A stretch of DNA of 39,150 nucleotides. Source: Nitrospirota bacterium (GTDB lineage: Bacteria > Nitrospirota > Leptospirillia > Leptospirillales > Leptospirillaceae). Location: assembly GCA_021826965.1 (NCBI GenBank), contig JAKAYA010000017.1:1-39150 (forward strand), in the 5' to 3' direction. Positions within the stretch are counted from its first letter, which is position 1. Each line of letters starts with the position of its first letter. This document shows, piece after piece, positions 15,991 through 26,780 of this stretch. Under the pieces are notes generated by a model that saw nothing but the letters and a program-made list of their open reading frames with translations, made no database searches and had not been told where the DNA came from. The position numbers and the translations under genes are program-made.

Positions 15991-16665
15991 TTGAAACAAC
16001 GTCTGACCGAAACATTTCGGCCCTGGTTGTGGTTCGTTTTTTTTCTCCTGTCGTTCGGAGCGTTTTCCCTGGCGGTGAACGACGGGATGTTCCGGTCTTT
16101 CGACCATGCCGTCGGACATGGACTGCGCGCGTCTCTTCCGCCTTTTCTTCCATGGTTTTTCGGTGTCGTCTGCCGGACGGGGAACGCCGAATTTACTGTG
16201 CCGGCCGGCCTCCTTCTCGTGCTTTTTGCCTTTCGCCGCGGTGCAATCTCCCGCCGTCAAGCTTTTTTCTGGACTGGCTGGTTCGTGTGCGGGATGGTAT
16301 GCGAACATCTTCTGAAAATCCGCCTTCTTCAGCCCCATCCCGGCTCGGATGTCGCCAACGATCCCCTTGATCGATACCTGAAACCGGTCTTGTCGGTGGA
16401 AACGCCCGGATCCTATTTCAGCGGACATACGTTCCGGGCATTCTGGCTGGCTCTTTTGGTCTTCAAATCCTGTCCGGCGTGTCGTGTGGCAGCACTGGTC
16501 TGGGCCTTTCTGGTCTGGATCGGCGTCGTCGTTCTCGGTTGGCACTGGACGACGGACACGCTGGGCGCTCTTCTGGTCGTCGGGACAGGTGCGGCGATTT
16601 TCCTCGCTTCCGGAAGACAAAGAGGTTCCGGTTCCGCCGAATGGACGTCTTCCTCAACGGTCTGA
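15991..16665 (+). CDS. PAP2-family membrane phosphatase
   Basis: A 224-residue protein with about six membrane segments. The type 2 phosphatidic acid phosphatase motifs are visible. Motif 1 appears as KIRLLQPHP, where the usual K-x6-R-P has His for Arg. Motif 2 is SYFSGHTFRAF (catalytic-site SGH). Motif 3 is shortened, LGWHWTTDTLGALL, with the catalytic His and Asp. The family removes phosphate from lipid phosphates such as undecaprenyl pyrophosphate; the exact substrate is open. The start is a TTG 3 bases after the preceding stop, with only a weak ribosome site, which suggests translational coupling to the YkgJ-type gene. Confidence 0.85.
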   Translation: MKQRLTETFRPWLWFVFFLLSFGAFSLAVNDGMFRSFDHAVGHGLRASLPPFLPWFFGVVCRTGNAEFTVPAGLLLVLFAFRRGAISRRQAFFWTGWFVCGMVCEHLLKIRLLQPHPGSDVANDPLDRYLKPVLSVETPGSYFSGHTFRAFWLALLVFKSCPACRVAALVWAFLVWIGVVVLGWHWTTDTLGALLVVGTGAAIFLASGRQRGSGSAEWTSSSTV

Positions 16666-16781
16666 TCAGCTTTTCTTGCCTTTTATCCGGAAACGCCTCC
16701 CCGATGGACGACTGGTCAGAACGGACAGGGTGTCCTAGACTCCCCCGCGAAAAAGAGCTGGAGCGAACGGATGGCGAAAAG

Positions 16782-17507
16782 ATGAGGGAGAGGATGGAAG
16801 ATCGGGAAGTGCATTATCGTGTACGTGAATGGGCGGAAGGAGACAGACCGAGGGAACGTCTGCGGGACCGGGGACCAGGTGCCCTGCACGACGCCGAGCT
16901 CCTGGCCATTCTTCTGCGGGTGGGAAACAGGGGTGAATCGGCGGTCGCACTGGCTCAACGACTTCTGGCGAAATACGGGGGTCTGGACGGAGTGGCTTCG
17001 GCCGGTTTTTCCGCGCTTTCTTCCCTTTCCGGTATGGGTCTCGCCAAGGCCTCCCAGATCATGGCGGGCTTCGAACTGGGAAGGCGCGTGTCCGGAAGGG
17101 CCCGTCCGTTCCGTCCTGAAATCCGTTCCGCGCGGGATGTCTACGACATTCTGGGACCCCGGCTCCGGGATGAAAAAAAGGAATCTTTCTGGGTGCTTCT
17201 GCTCGACCAGCGCCACCGTCTTCAGAATGCGGTCCGGATTTCCGAAGGATCCCTGTCCATGACGCTGGTCCACCCGAGGGAAGCGTTCCAGCCCGCTATC
17301 CGGGATTCGGCGGCGGCTGTCCTGTTCGTACACAACCATCCGTCGGGAGATCCCGAACCGTCCTCAGACGACTGGAGCTTGACGGGCCGGCTGAAAGAAT
17401 GCGGCGAGATCCTGGGGATCCGGGTCCTCGATCATGTGGTTCTGGGAGATCACGCCTGGGTCAGCCTTGAAGAGCGAGGTGCCCTGAAGAGTCGCTTTCC
17501 CGGATAA
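16782..17507 (+). CDS. radC: RadC-family JAB-domain protein
   Basis: A 241-residue protein of the RadC/YsnA family. The N-terminal helical part has the usual RPRERLRDRGPGAL and DAELLAILLRVGNRGESA, then an HhH-like LSSLSGMGLAKASQIMAGFE. The JAB/MPN-like metal site reads VHNHPSGDPEPSSDD (near residues 185-199). Despite the name, RadC is not firmly a DNA repair enzyme; the fold is that of a JAB metalloprotease. The open frame runs on upstream for about 100 codons over the end of the PAP2 gene in another frame, but that part has no RadC similarity. ATG 16782 or ATG 16794 fits the family length. Last gene of the plus-strand run that starts at 13180. Confidence 0.9.
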   Translation: MRERMEDREVHYRVREWAEGDRPRERLRDRGPGALHDAELLAILLRVGNRGESAVALAQRLLAKYGGLDGVASAGFSALSSLSGMGLAKASQIMAGFELGRRVSGRARPFRPEIRSARDVYDILGPRLRDEKKESFWVLLLDQRHRLQNAVRISEGSLSMTLVHPREAFQPAIRDSAAAVLFVHNHPSGDPEPSSDDWSLTGRLKECGEILGIRVLDHVVLGDHAWVSLEERGALKSRFPG

Positions 17508-17524
17508 AACGTCACTTTCGTTTT
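17506..17524. terminator. Small dyad between convergent radC and the UbiB-family gene
   Basis: AAAACG (17506-17511) and CGTTTT (17519-17524) with a 7-base loop fill the 26-base gap between the two stops. It could serve both strands, but the stem is short and AT-rich. Confidence 0.35.
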
Positions 17525-17533
17525 AAAGTCGGA

Positions 17534-19207
17534 CTAGAACCGCCGGGACCGGAGAATGGCGATGATCAGTCCGAAACCCAGAAATCCGGCGACGAAGAAC
17601 CCCATCAGTCCGATGGTGGACAGCCCGAAAAACTTCGGTCCGTTGGGGGAAGCGAAAATCAGGGCCGATCCGATGACCAGGGATCCGACAAGGATGGAGA
17701 TGGACAGGCGGTTCCCGGTCCGGTCCATTTCCGCGATCAGGTCTTCGAGATGGCGAAGGTTGAAGTCAACCCGGATTCGGCCATCCCGGACCCGGGTGAC
17801 GAGTTTTTCGATTTCGGCGGGAAGGTGCGTCAGAGTCCGGAGAAAGACGAAGGCGCCGGAACGCATGTTCCGGAAGATCGTTTCCGGTTCGAAACGCCGG
17901 CGGATCAGCTTGTGGACGAATGGCCGGCTTTCCTCGATCATGTTGAAGGCGGGGTCCAGCGTCCGTCCGATCCCTTCCATGATGACCAGGGCACGGAACA
18001 AGAGAGAGAGATCCGGGGGCAGGCTCAAGCGGTGGGTCCGGACGAGATCGAACAATTCCACGGACATGTGGTCCAGGCGGATTTCGCGCAGGGGCCGGTT
18101 GGTGAACTCCTCCAGAAATGCCGAGATGTCGGCGGACAGGTCGTCCTCCCGGAAGTCTTCGGGAAGAGCCCTCAGCCTTTCAAGCGTACGGATCATGAAC
18201 GGAATGTCCTTTTCCACCAGACTCACGAGAAGGTCTCCCAGGAGGTCCCTCCTGTCGGGGGAAAGAGAACCGAACATGCCGAAATCCAGGATCCCGATCC
18301 GGCGTTCGGGCAGGACCAGAATATTGCCGGGGTGAGGATCTCCCTGGAAAAAACCGTGGACAAAGACCTGGAGGAGAATGCTCCGCGCCCCCAGACGGGC
18401 CACTTCGGGAGAAGTGGTTCCGAGTTTGTCAAACGAACCCGTTTCCCGGATGCTGACACCGTCCAGATATTCCATGACGAGAAGCGTTTCGGAACTCCAT
18501 TCGGAATAAAATTTCGGGATGGAGATGGAGGGTTCTTTCCGGAAATTTTTCCGGGCCCTCTCCATGTTCCGGGCTTCGTGGGTGAAGTCCAGTTCCTTTC
18601 GGAGCGTCCGGATGTATTGACGGGCCAGTGCGCGCGGTCGAAAGACCTTCATGTCCTCGATGTTGCGTTCGACCAGATCGGACAGAAAGCCCAGAATCCG
18701 AAGATCGGGTTCGACGGCGTCCAGAATACCGGGCCTGCGAATCTTGACGGCCACGATCTCTCCTGAATGGAGGCGGGCGCGATGAACCTGTGCGATCGAA
18801 GCCTGTGCCACCGGATGGCGGTCGAATTCGGCGAAGACGCTGTCGATCGGACGTTCGAGGGCCTCTTCGACGGCCTTTTCGACGTCTTCGGGAGGAACGG
18901 GCGGAAGACTGTCCTGGAGCTTCTGGAATTCCGTCAGAAATTCGGGGGGGAACAGGTCTGCCCGGCTGGACAGGATCTGCCCCAGCTTGATGGCGGCTGG
19001 ACCCAGCTCTTCGAGGGCCATTCGCAGTCGGACAGGACGAGACAGCGACTGTGGTACGGAAGATTTGGATAACTTTCGTCCCAGTGAGACCAGGGGCTCG
19101 AGGCGCAAAAATCCCACGACATCCTGGAATCCGTATTTGACCAGAACTGTCAGGATGGTCCGCAGTCGCCGGGTTTCGGCATTGGTCCAGATTCGGGAGA
19201 TGTTCAT
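17534..19207 (-). CDS. UbiB/AarF/ABC1-family atypical kinase
   Basis: A 557-residue protein of the UbiB family. The signature KxGQ motif is at K74 in [16 protein letters not shown], and the alanine-rich nucleotide loop is in [17 protein letters not shown]. The kinase core shows [25 protein letters not shown] and ILDFGMFG. Two membrane segments close the C-terminus ([19 protein letters not shown] and [19 protein letters not shown]), as usual. Family members support quinone biosynthesis or lipid handling and are thought to be ATPases rather than protein kinases. It follows the SagB-type gene by 39 bases on the same strand and is probably co-transcribed. The ATG at 19207 has only a weak ribosome site. 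Confidence 0.93.
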   Translation of the reverse strand: MNISRIWTNAETRRLRTILTVLVKYGFQDVVGFLRLEPLVSLGRKLSKSSVPQSLSRPVRLRMALEELGPAAIKLGQILSSRADLFPPEFLTEFQKLQDSLPPVPPEDVEKAVEEALERPIDSVFAEFDRHPVAQASIAQVHRARLHSGEIVAVKIRRPGILDAVEPDLRILGFLSDLVERNIEDMKVFRPRALARQYIRTLRKELDFTHEARNMERARKNFRKEPSISIPKFYSEWSSETLLVMEYLDGVSIRETGSFDKLGTTSPEVARLGARSILLQVFVHGFFQGDPHPGNILVLPERRIGILDFGMFGSLSPDRRDLLGDLLVSLVEKDIPFMIRTLERLRALPEDFREDDLSADISAFLEEFTNRPLREIRLDHMSVELFDLVRTHRLSLPPDLSLLFRALVIMEGIGRTLDPAFNMIEESRPFVHKLIRRRFEPETIFRNMRSGAFVFLRTLTHLPAEIEKLVTRVRDGRIRVDFNLRHLEDLIAEMDRTGNRLSISILVGSLVIGSALIFASPNGPKFFGLSTIGLMGFFVAGFLGFGLIIAILRSRRF

Positions 19208-19246
19208 GGGGACGATGGGTTCTCGGGACCCTCTTGTCTTCCTGGA

Positions 19247-20818
19247 TTAACCGGGAAGGGCACCGATGGTCGTGATATAGAGAACCGCCGTCTGGTGGGG
19301 CAACCCCAGCAGATCTGTGACCTCGTCGTCATAGAAACCTCCGATGCCGCTGGCCCCCAGCCCCAGGTGGACTGCAGCGAGATTGATCCGTTCCCCGATC
19401 TGTCCCGCGTCCATGTGGAGCGTCCTGTAAACGCGATCTCCGAACTGGACGACCAAGGATTCCAGGTCCGCCGTCTGGACGAGGACGCAGGCGGCGTCCC
19501 GTCCCAGATCCTGGGACAGGACGGCTTCATAGATTTCTTCCTGGAAGTTTCCTTCTTTCATGAGAGTCAGATGGCCTCCTCTGGGATCGTAGAGGTAGAT
19601 GCCCGAAGACAGTCCGGTCACCTGGTTCACGACAAGCCAGGAGGTGAAGAGTTCAGGCTGGAAGAAGTGCTGGACCGGAAGAGTTCCCGCGGGATCCGGC
19701 ACATCGATTTCCCGATAGGAGAAAGACAGGATGGTGGACAGTTGGGTGAAGTCCACCGGTTCCCCCGAAAACTGGCGACCCGACCTTCGGGTCAGAAGGA
19801 CGCGGGGGATCTGGCTTTCGAATTCCGGAAGATCGGTTTCCAGCGGAATCGGTTCTGCGATCGGGACAAATCGGCTGGCTGGCTCCTCTCTCGACATTCT
19901 TTCGCTTTCGGGTCCTGCCGTATTGACGACGGACGGAGGGTGGTTTCCGAGCGACGAAAATCGGTGAAGGTCCCGGAAGAGATCCCCCGTTTCCGGCTTT
20001 TCGGGAGGCTGGTAGGGAAAGATGACGGGAGACGGGAAAAAAGGCAGGGACAGACTCTTGTCCCGGGCATCCTGGAGTCGGACCAAAGGTACGACGACGA
20101 GCACGACCTCTTTCTGGTCTCCGAGGAAAAGAAAGGAGTTGATGGTCTGGTCGTTGAATCCCGACAGGGGATAGGGGATGAAGCCCGTCTGGTAGGACAT
20201 CAGGACGATGTTGCCCAGAAGATGTCCCGTGTCGAGAAGGATGCGCCGGTAGCCTCTTTCACCGTATCGCCAGGCCGATCGATCGAAATATCCCGTCAGG
20301 ATCAGGGCTGCATGGGATTCTTCGAAGGAAGGATGGTCAAAAGCCCAGGCGGACAGGCGCGGCCAGAAATTGCCCTCATAGAGGGTGGCGAGCGTGTGTT
20401 CCTTTCCGTTGTAATGGAAAATCCCGTCGGAAATGAAAGGAAGATCGCGCGTAGCCAGGTAGACTTCCGCCGGATAGAGGCCACCGGCGGACGGAGCCGC
20501 GCGGAGGAAGGTCTGTTCCGTCCTCGGAGAGTCGATGATGGCGGTGACCCCGTAGGAGAAAAACAGGAGCTGGGACAACTCCGACAGCCCCCAGGGATAG
20601 GGAGGCTGCGGCGGTGGCTCGGGCAGGGGGGTGCGGGTGAACGGGATAAAGTTGAACGGCAGAAAAGGCATCAGGCTGATCGGGTTGTCCGTCTGGTAAT
20701 CCTTGAAAGGAGCTGGTTTTGAAGAAAAATCCAGGGACTGGAAGCGATGAATGGTTTTCCGGTCGTATTTCGTATCTTCGTGATAGTATTCTGCACAGGA
20801 TTCATGTGAAGCACTCAA
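19247..20818 (-). CDS. Tandem SagB/ThcOx-type nitroreductase-fold oxidoreductase
   Basis: A 523-residue protein made of two nitroreductase-like halves. The N-terminal half (about 70-260) has LSQLLFFSYGVTAI, RAAPSAGGLYPAEVYLA and YRRILLDTGHLLGNIVL. The C-terminal half (about 330-520) has RRSGRQFSGEPVDFTQLSTI, SSGIYLYDPRGGHL, YRTLHMDAGQIGERINLAA and LGLGASGIGGFYDDEV. The S-A-G-G-L-Y-P block in the first half and the G-x-x-x-x-N/A-L/A-x-L-G helices in both are typical of SagB-type, FMN-dependent dehydrogenases. SagB proteins oxidise azolines in RiPP pathways, but no cyclodehydratase or precursor peptide is seen here, so the substrate is unknown. The second half lacks the S-A-G-G-L-Y-P block. The TTG start at 20818 has AAGGAG 7 bases before it. 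Confidence 0.87.
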   Translation of the reverse strand: MSASHESCAEYYHEDTKYDRKTIHRFQSLDFSSKPAPFKDYQTDNPISLMPFLPFNFIPFTRTPLPEPPPQPPYPWGLSELSQLLFFSYGVTAIIDSPRTEQTFLRAAPSAGGLYPAEVYLATRDLPFISDGIFHYNGKEHTLATLYEGNFWPRLSAWAFDHPSFEESHAALILTGYFDRSAWRYGERGYRRILLDTGHLLGNIVLMSYQTGFIPYPLSGFNDQTINSFLFLGDQKEVVLVVVPLVRLQDARDKSLSLPFFPSPVIFPYQPPEKPETGDLFRDLHRFSSLGNHPPSVVNTAGPESERMSREEPASRFVPIAEPIPLETDLPEFESQIPRVLLTRRSGRQFSGEPVDFTQLSTILSFSYREIDVPDPAGTLPVQHFFQPELFTSWLVVNQVTGLSSGIYLYDPRGGHLTLMKEGNFQEEIYEAVLSQDLGRDAACVLVQTADLESLVVQFGDRVYRTLHMDAGQIGERINLAAVHLGLGASGIGGFYDDEVTDLLGLPHQTAVLYITTIGALPG

Positions 20819-21037
20819 GACGGGACTCCTTCATGGAACGGGGTTTCTGCCGGACAGATGACAGAAGGTATTGTATCACGACTGTCCGGAAATGGTGCCA
20901 CCCCAACCGGATCCCCTTTCCGGGCGGGACGATGTGACGCACCTTGTGGTAGGATAGACCGGCTTTCGTCCGTTCGGCTTCGGTCAGAACAGGAAAACAC
21001 GATCCGGAAGGGATCTTGAGAAAGGAGAGGAGCGCAC

Positions 21038-23759
<2,722 letters not shown>

Positions 23760-25448
23760 ATGCGCAAAAAAATTCAGGGGGCCGTCGGCCTTCTGGTTTC
23801 CGGTCTTCTGGCTCTTGGAGTCCCGGCCGTTTCGTTGGCCGACAACCTGAGTCCGGACACCCCGTATTCTCATCAGGGGAATACGTCGAACAACCAGTCG
23901 GGCACGCCGGCACCGGCACCTGCGCCCGCTCCTGCCGCGAGTTCTGCCCCGGCGGATCCGGACAGCTACAATTCGGAGTTCCACAACTCCTTCCAGAACC
24001 TGATGCCGGATGCCCCTCCTCCCGGCTATACGTCCATGCTGGGCAAGTGGACCACCATGATGTACGGGTTTGTCGAATTCGACACGATGTATGATTCGTC
24101 GAACTCTTTCAATAACTGGCCCTTCAATGGCGGTGCGGCCAACGCTGGAACGATCCAGGGCGGGGGCAATGACGCTCTCGGCAAGACGATCAACTCTTCG
24201 AGCTACGGGTTTGACGTCAACAACTCCCGTATCGGGTTTGCCCTGTCTTCACCGGTCTACCATGGATACAAGCTTCGCGCCCTTCTGGAGATGGACTTTC
24301 TGGCCAGTCCGGGAGAAAGTCAGTATACCGCTCCGGGGGGCGGGGAAAACACGGGATATTTCACGAACCCCATTTTCCGGATCCGTCACTTTTTTATGGA
24401 TATCTCGACGCCCGGATATGGAAATTTTCTTCTGGGACAGTATTGGTCCCTGTTCGGCTGGCAGCCCTACAACATCTATAACTCCGTCCAGATCGCCCCG
24501 GCCCCGGGTACGCTCTACGGGCGTTTTCCGCAGGCCCGCTGGTACAAGATCATTCACGCCACGGACGGCCTGAAAGTCGAACCGGCCATCAGCGCCATGA
24601 TGCCGCAGTACAACGCATCCGGCATGCCCGCGTTTGTAGAGGGGATCAAGATCGCCGACTCGAACTGGATGGGCGAAGGGATGATCGGTGATACCGGAAA
24701 GGGACAGTTCCCTATGTCTCTCGGTTTTTCCGCGATCCAGTCGAACTATGACGGGTATTTTCAGGGGAACCAGACGTATACGAGTGCCTCTGGTAAAAGC
24801 ACCACTGTTGCCTTGCCGACTTCAGGGTTCAACAGCTGGACGTCAGCAGAAGCCGTCGACCTGTGGCTTCCCATCCTGCCGGTGCGAAACGGAAAGCCGG
24901 GGAACAACCTGACGCTGACCGCCGAATATACCTGGGGCCAGGGGGATGCCTATCAATTCCCGAACATGAATTTCGGAATCGGGCCGAACAGTTTGCCTAT
25001 CAGTAACTGTCCCGGAGCTCCAGCTGGGGCAACTGGTAATGCCTGTTCAACATTGTCTCCAGGACTTCCGGCCGGAGAAGGGTTCGCCAACGGGAACGCC
25101 TTCGTTCCCCTGGATATCCAGACCTACAACGTGAATCTTCAGTACTATTTTCCGGACGACGCGCACACCTCGATCTCCCTGGGGTTTGCCGTGGACAACT
25201 CCTCGAATCTCCAGTCCATCGCGAATGCAGTGGGAGCGACGAGTCTGGGAGGGGCAGGATCCACCAACGGGCTTTACAAGTATCTGGCGCCGTGGACCCG
25301 GAACACCTTCACGTTCGTGAACCTGTGGCACGACTTTACTCCGGCGGTCCGGGCGGGTATCGAGTACGGGCAGTATGACACGCTCTATACGACCGGCATC
25401 TCGGCCCTCGACAACCGGGTGATGATGTCCTGGTTCTATTTCTTCTGA
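23760..25448 (+). CDS. Outer-membrane porin-like beta-barrel protein
   Basis: A 562-residue exported protein. The signal peptide is clear (MRKKIQGAVGLLVSGLLALG, then VSLADN). A low-complexity linker rich in Pro-Ala (PAPAPAPAPAASSAPA) follows. The rest is a barrel of alternating, aromatic-rich strands, such as WTTMMYGFVEFDTMYDSSN, SSYGFDVNNSRIGFALSS, YGNFLLGQYWSLFGWQPYN and the closing RVMMSWFYFF with a terminal Phe. A terminal Phe is the usual outer-membrane barrel signal. The ATG is preceded by GAGGAGG 8 bases upstream. It lies next to the phosphate regulon, but it has its own terminator and no clear Pho box, so a phosphate role is only possible. Exact porin family not determined. Confidence 0.8.
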   Translation: MRKKIQGAVGLLVSGLLALGVPAVSLADNLSPDTPYSHQGNTSNNQSGTPAPAPAPAPAASSAPADPDSYNSEFHNSFQNLMPDAPPPGYTSMLGKWTTMMYGFVEFDTMYDSSNSFNNWPFNGGAANAGTIQGGGNDALGKTINSSSYGFDVNNSRIGFALSSPVYHGYKLRALLEMDFLASPGESQYTAPGGGENTGYFTNPIFRIRHFFMDISTPGYGNFLLGQYWSLFGWQPYNIYNSVQIAPAPGTLYGRFPQARWYKIIHATDGLKVEPAISAMMPQYNASGMPAFVEGIKIADSNWMGEGMIGDTGKGQFPMSLGFSAIQSNYDGYFQGNQTYTSASGKSTTVALPTSGFNSWTSAEAVDLWLPILPVRNGKPGNNLTLTAEYTWGQGDAYQFPNMNFGIGPNSLPISNCPGAPAGATGNACSTLSPGLPAGEGFANGNAFVPLDIQTYNVNLQYYFPDDAHTSISLGFAVDNSSNLQSIANAVGATSLGGAGSTNGLYKYLAPWTRNTFTFVNLWHDFTPAVRAGIEYGQYDTLYTTGISALDNRVMMSWFYFF

Positions 25449-25461
25449 TCGTTTGGGGGGA

Positions 25462-25489
25462 GGAGGGGAACACCTTCCTTCCCTTTTTT
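25462..25489 (+). terminator. Intrinsic terminator after the porin gene
   Basis: GGAGGGGAA (25462-25470) pairs with TTCCTTCCC (25475-25483) with two G-T wobbles and one mismatch, loop CACC, followed by six T (25484-25489). Confidence 0.65.
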
Positions 25490-25490
25490 C

Positions 25491-25523
25491 CTGTTTTCCG
25501 TTTGTCATCATCCTGACATTCAC
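25491..25523 (+). promoter_or_regulatory. Pho box upstream of phoB (three 11-base units)
   Basis: Three 11-base units in phase: CTGTTTTCCGT, TTGTCATCATC and CTGACATTCAC. The 7-base heads match the PhoB half-site CTGTCAT with 1-2 changes each. The site lies about 80 bases before the phoB start and suggests autoregulation. Directly after it a perfect 10-base inverted repeat, CATCCTGACA (25509-25518) with TGTCAGGATG (25538-25547), overlaps the third unit. Confidence 0.75.
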
Positions 25524-25605
25524 ACGAAAAATTGTCCTGTCAGGATGCTCACAACCGGAAAAGTCCCGGACAGGGAAACGAAGCGGATCGGATGGAGGAT
25601 GGGCG

Positions 25606-26382
25606 ATGGAAGAGCCGAAAGATGCGCCGGTTGTGCTGGTTGTCGACGATGAGGAAGATCTGTTGCTGCTGTGCCGGAACCTCTTGACCCGGGAAGGGTT
25701 CCGGGTCGTCACCGCCCGGGACGGCGAGGAAGCCGTGTGGGTGTTGCGGCGGATCATGGGCCAGGGAACGCTCGACCTGGTGATCCTCGATATCATGTTG
25801 CCCCTGCGGGACGGGGTGGAAGTCGTCCGGTTCATCCGCGGGCAGAAACCGATCGGGAAGGTTCCGATCCTGGCCCTGTCGGCGGTATCCGACGCCGACT
25901 GGAAGATCCGGACGATCGAGGAGGGTGCCGACGATTTCCTCGCAAAACCCTTTTCCTCCCGGGAGCTGGTGGCCCGGGTGCATGCCCTGGCAAGGCGCAT
26001 CGAAAAAGAACGCGATTCGGGTCCCATGCCGAAAGCGCGTTATGATCTTGGAGACTTGGTCGTGGACACCTACCGGTATGAGACGCGGATCGACGGGCGC
26101 GAAGTTCGTTTGACCCCGATCGAGTTCCGGATCCTGGTCTACCTCGTCAGTCACGAAGGGATGGTCATCCGAAGGGATGAGCTGATGAAAGTGCTTTGGG
26201 GAGAGTCCTGGGAAGTGGACGAGCACAATCTCAATGTTCACATGTGGGCGCTCCGAAGAAAGTTGGGGGAAAAAAGCGATGCCCCACGGTTCATTGAAAC
26301 GCTCAGGGGGACAGGATATCGCTTTCGAAGCAATGCTCTTGCCAGCATCTCTGAAACAGCCGGAAAACCGGCTTCGTCCTGA
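25606..26382 (+). CDS. phoB: PhoB-type phosphate regulon response regulator
   Basis: A 258-residue OmpR/PhoB-family response regulator. The receiver domain has the acidic pair D14-D15, the phospho-acceptor D62 in LVILDIMLPLRDG and K114 in FLAKPFSSREL. The winged-helix DNA-binding domain follows: VRLTPIEFRILVYLVSHEGM, RRDELMKVLWGE, DEHNLNVHMWALRRKLGE and FIETLRGTGYRFRS. The phoB identity rests on the neighbouring pst-phoU genes and Pho boxes. The cognate PhoR kinase is not in the window. ATG 25606 has GGAGG 8 bases upstream; the frame extends further up but without similarity. Confidence 0.9.
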   Translation: MEEPKDAPVVLVVDDEEDLLLLCRNLLTREGFRVVTARDGEEAVWVLRRIMGQGTLDLVILDIMLPLRDGVEVVRFIRGQKPIGKVPILALSAVSDADWKIRTIEEGADDFLAKPFSSRELVARVHALARRIEKERDSGPMPKARYDLGDLVVDTYRYETRIDGREVRLTPIEFRILVYLVSHEGMVIRRDELMKVLWGESWEVDEHNLNVHMWALRRKLGEKSDAPRFIETLRGTGYRFRSNALASISETAGKPASS

Positions 26383-26407
26383 CGAAACGAAAGCAGGGAG
26401 GGTTCCC

Positions 26408-26719
26408 GTGGACAGACAATCGGAGAACGGCAAAGCTGTCTGGGGGCGATTGCCGGAGGACTGCCCCCATCTGAGGAGGGCGCAGAGTCCATCCCAATCC
26501 TTTTGCGTCCTCTCCGGAGAGGGGCACATGGGCCCGGTCAGCCGGAAAATCTACCGGGAAGTCATCTGTCGATCGAAAGAACATCGCGCCTGCCGGATTT
26601 TCCTGGATTGGTCTTCCCGGGTGGCCCGGCAACGCTTTTCCGAACAACTTCGGGGTGAACAGCGGATCAGAGAGGAGGAAAACGGAGACATCGGACGTCC
26701 TGTAATCGTTTTGTCATAG
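26408..26719 (+). CDS. Small four-cysteine protein between phoB and pstS
   Basis: A possible 103-residue protein with a GTG start, preceded by GGGAGGG about 6 bases upstream. It shows a recognisable cysteine pattern: C-P-H-L, then SFCVLSGEGHMGPVSRK, then YREVICRSKEHRACRIFLDW. Two early Cys and a later C-x6-C are followed by an aromatic/Leu stretch. This resembles small cysteine-cluster proteins that are often left unannotated in bacteria, possibly metal-binding; I do not know a function. The C-terminus is charged. Its stop codon (26717-26719) lies inside the Pho box of pstS. It would be co-transcribed with phoB, 25 bases after the phoB stop. Confidence 0.6.
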   Translation: MDRQSENGKAVWGRLPEDCPHLRRAQSPSQSFCVLSGEGHMGPVSRKIYREVICRSKEHRACRIFLDWSSRVARQRFSEQLRGEQRIREEENGDIGRPVIVLS

Positions 26720-26749
26720 GTCTGTCATTTTCCCGTATTGTTTTATTGA
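26700..26749 (+). promoter_or_regulatory. Pho box and likely promoter of pstS
   Basis: Three 11-base units in phase: CTGTAATCGTT (26700-26710), TTGTCATAGGT (26711-26721) and CTGTCATTTTC (26722-26732). The last two are close to the E. coli Pho box. A TATTGA at 26744-26749 stands 11 bases after the third unit and could be the -10. pstS begins 32 bases later. Confidence 0.85.
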
Positions 26750-26780
26750 TATTTCATTTCCATACCCTAAGGAGGAATTC

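Noticed and set aside
16479-16781. Upstream extension of the radC frame
   Set aside because: Overlaps the PAP2 gene in another frame and has no RadC similarity.
17750-18766. Plus-strand open frame of 338 codons opposite the UbiB-family gene
   Set aside because: Shadow of a strongly conserved kinase-like gene.
19295-20722. Plus-strand open frame of 475 codons opposite the SagB-type gene
   Set aside because: Antisense shadow; no domain or ribosome site.
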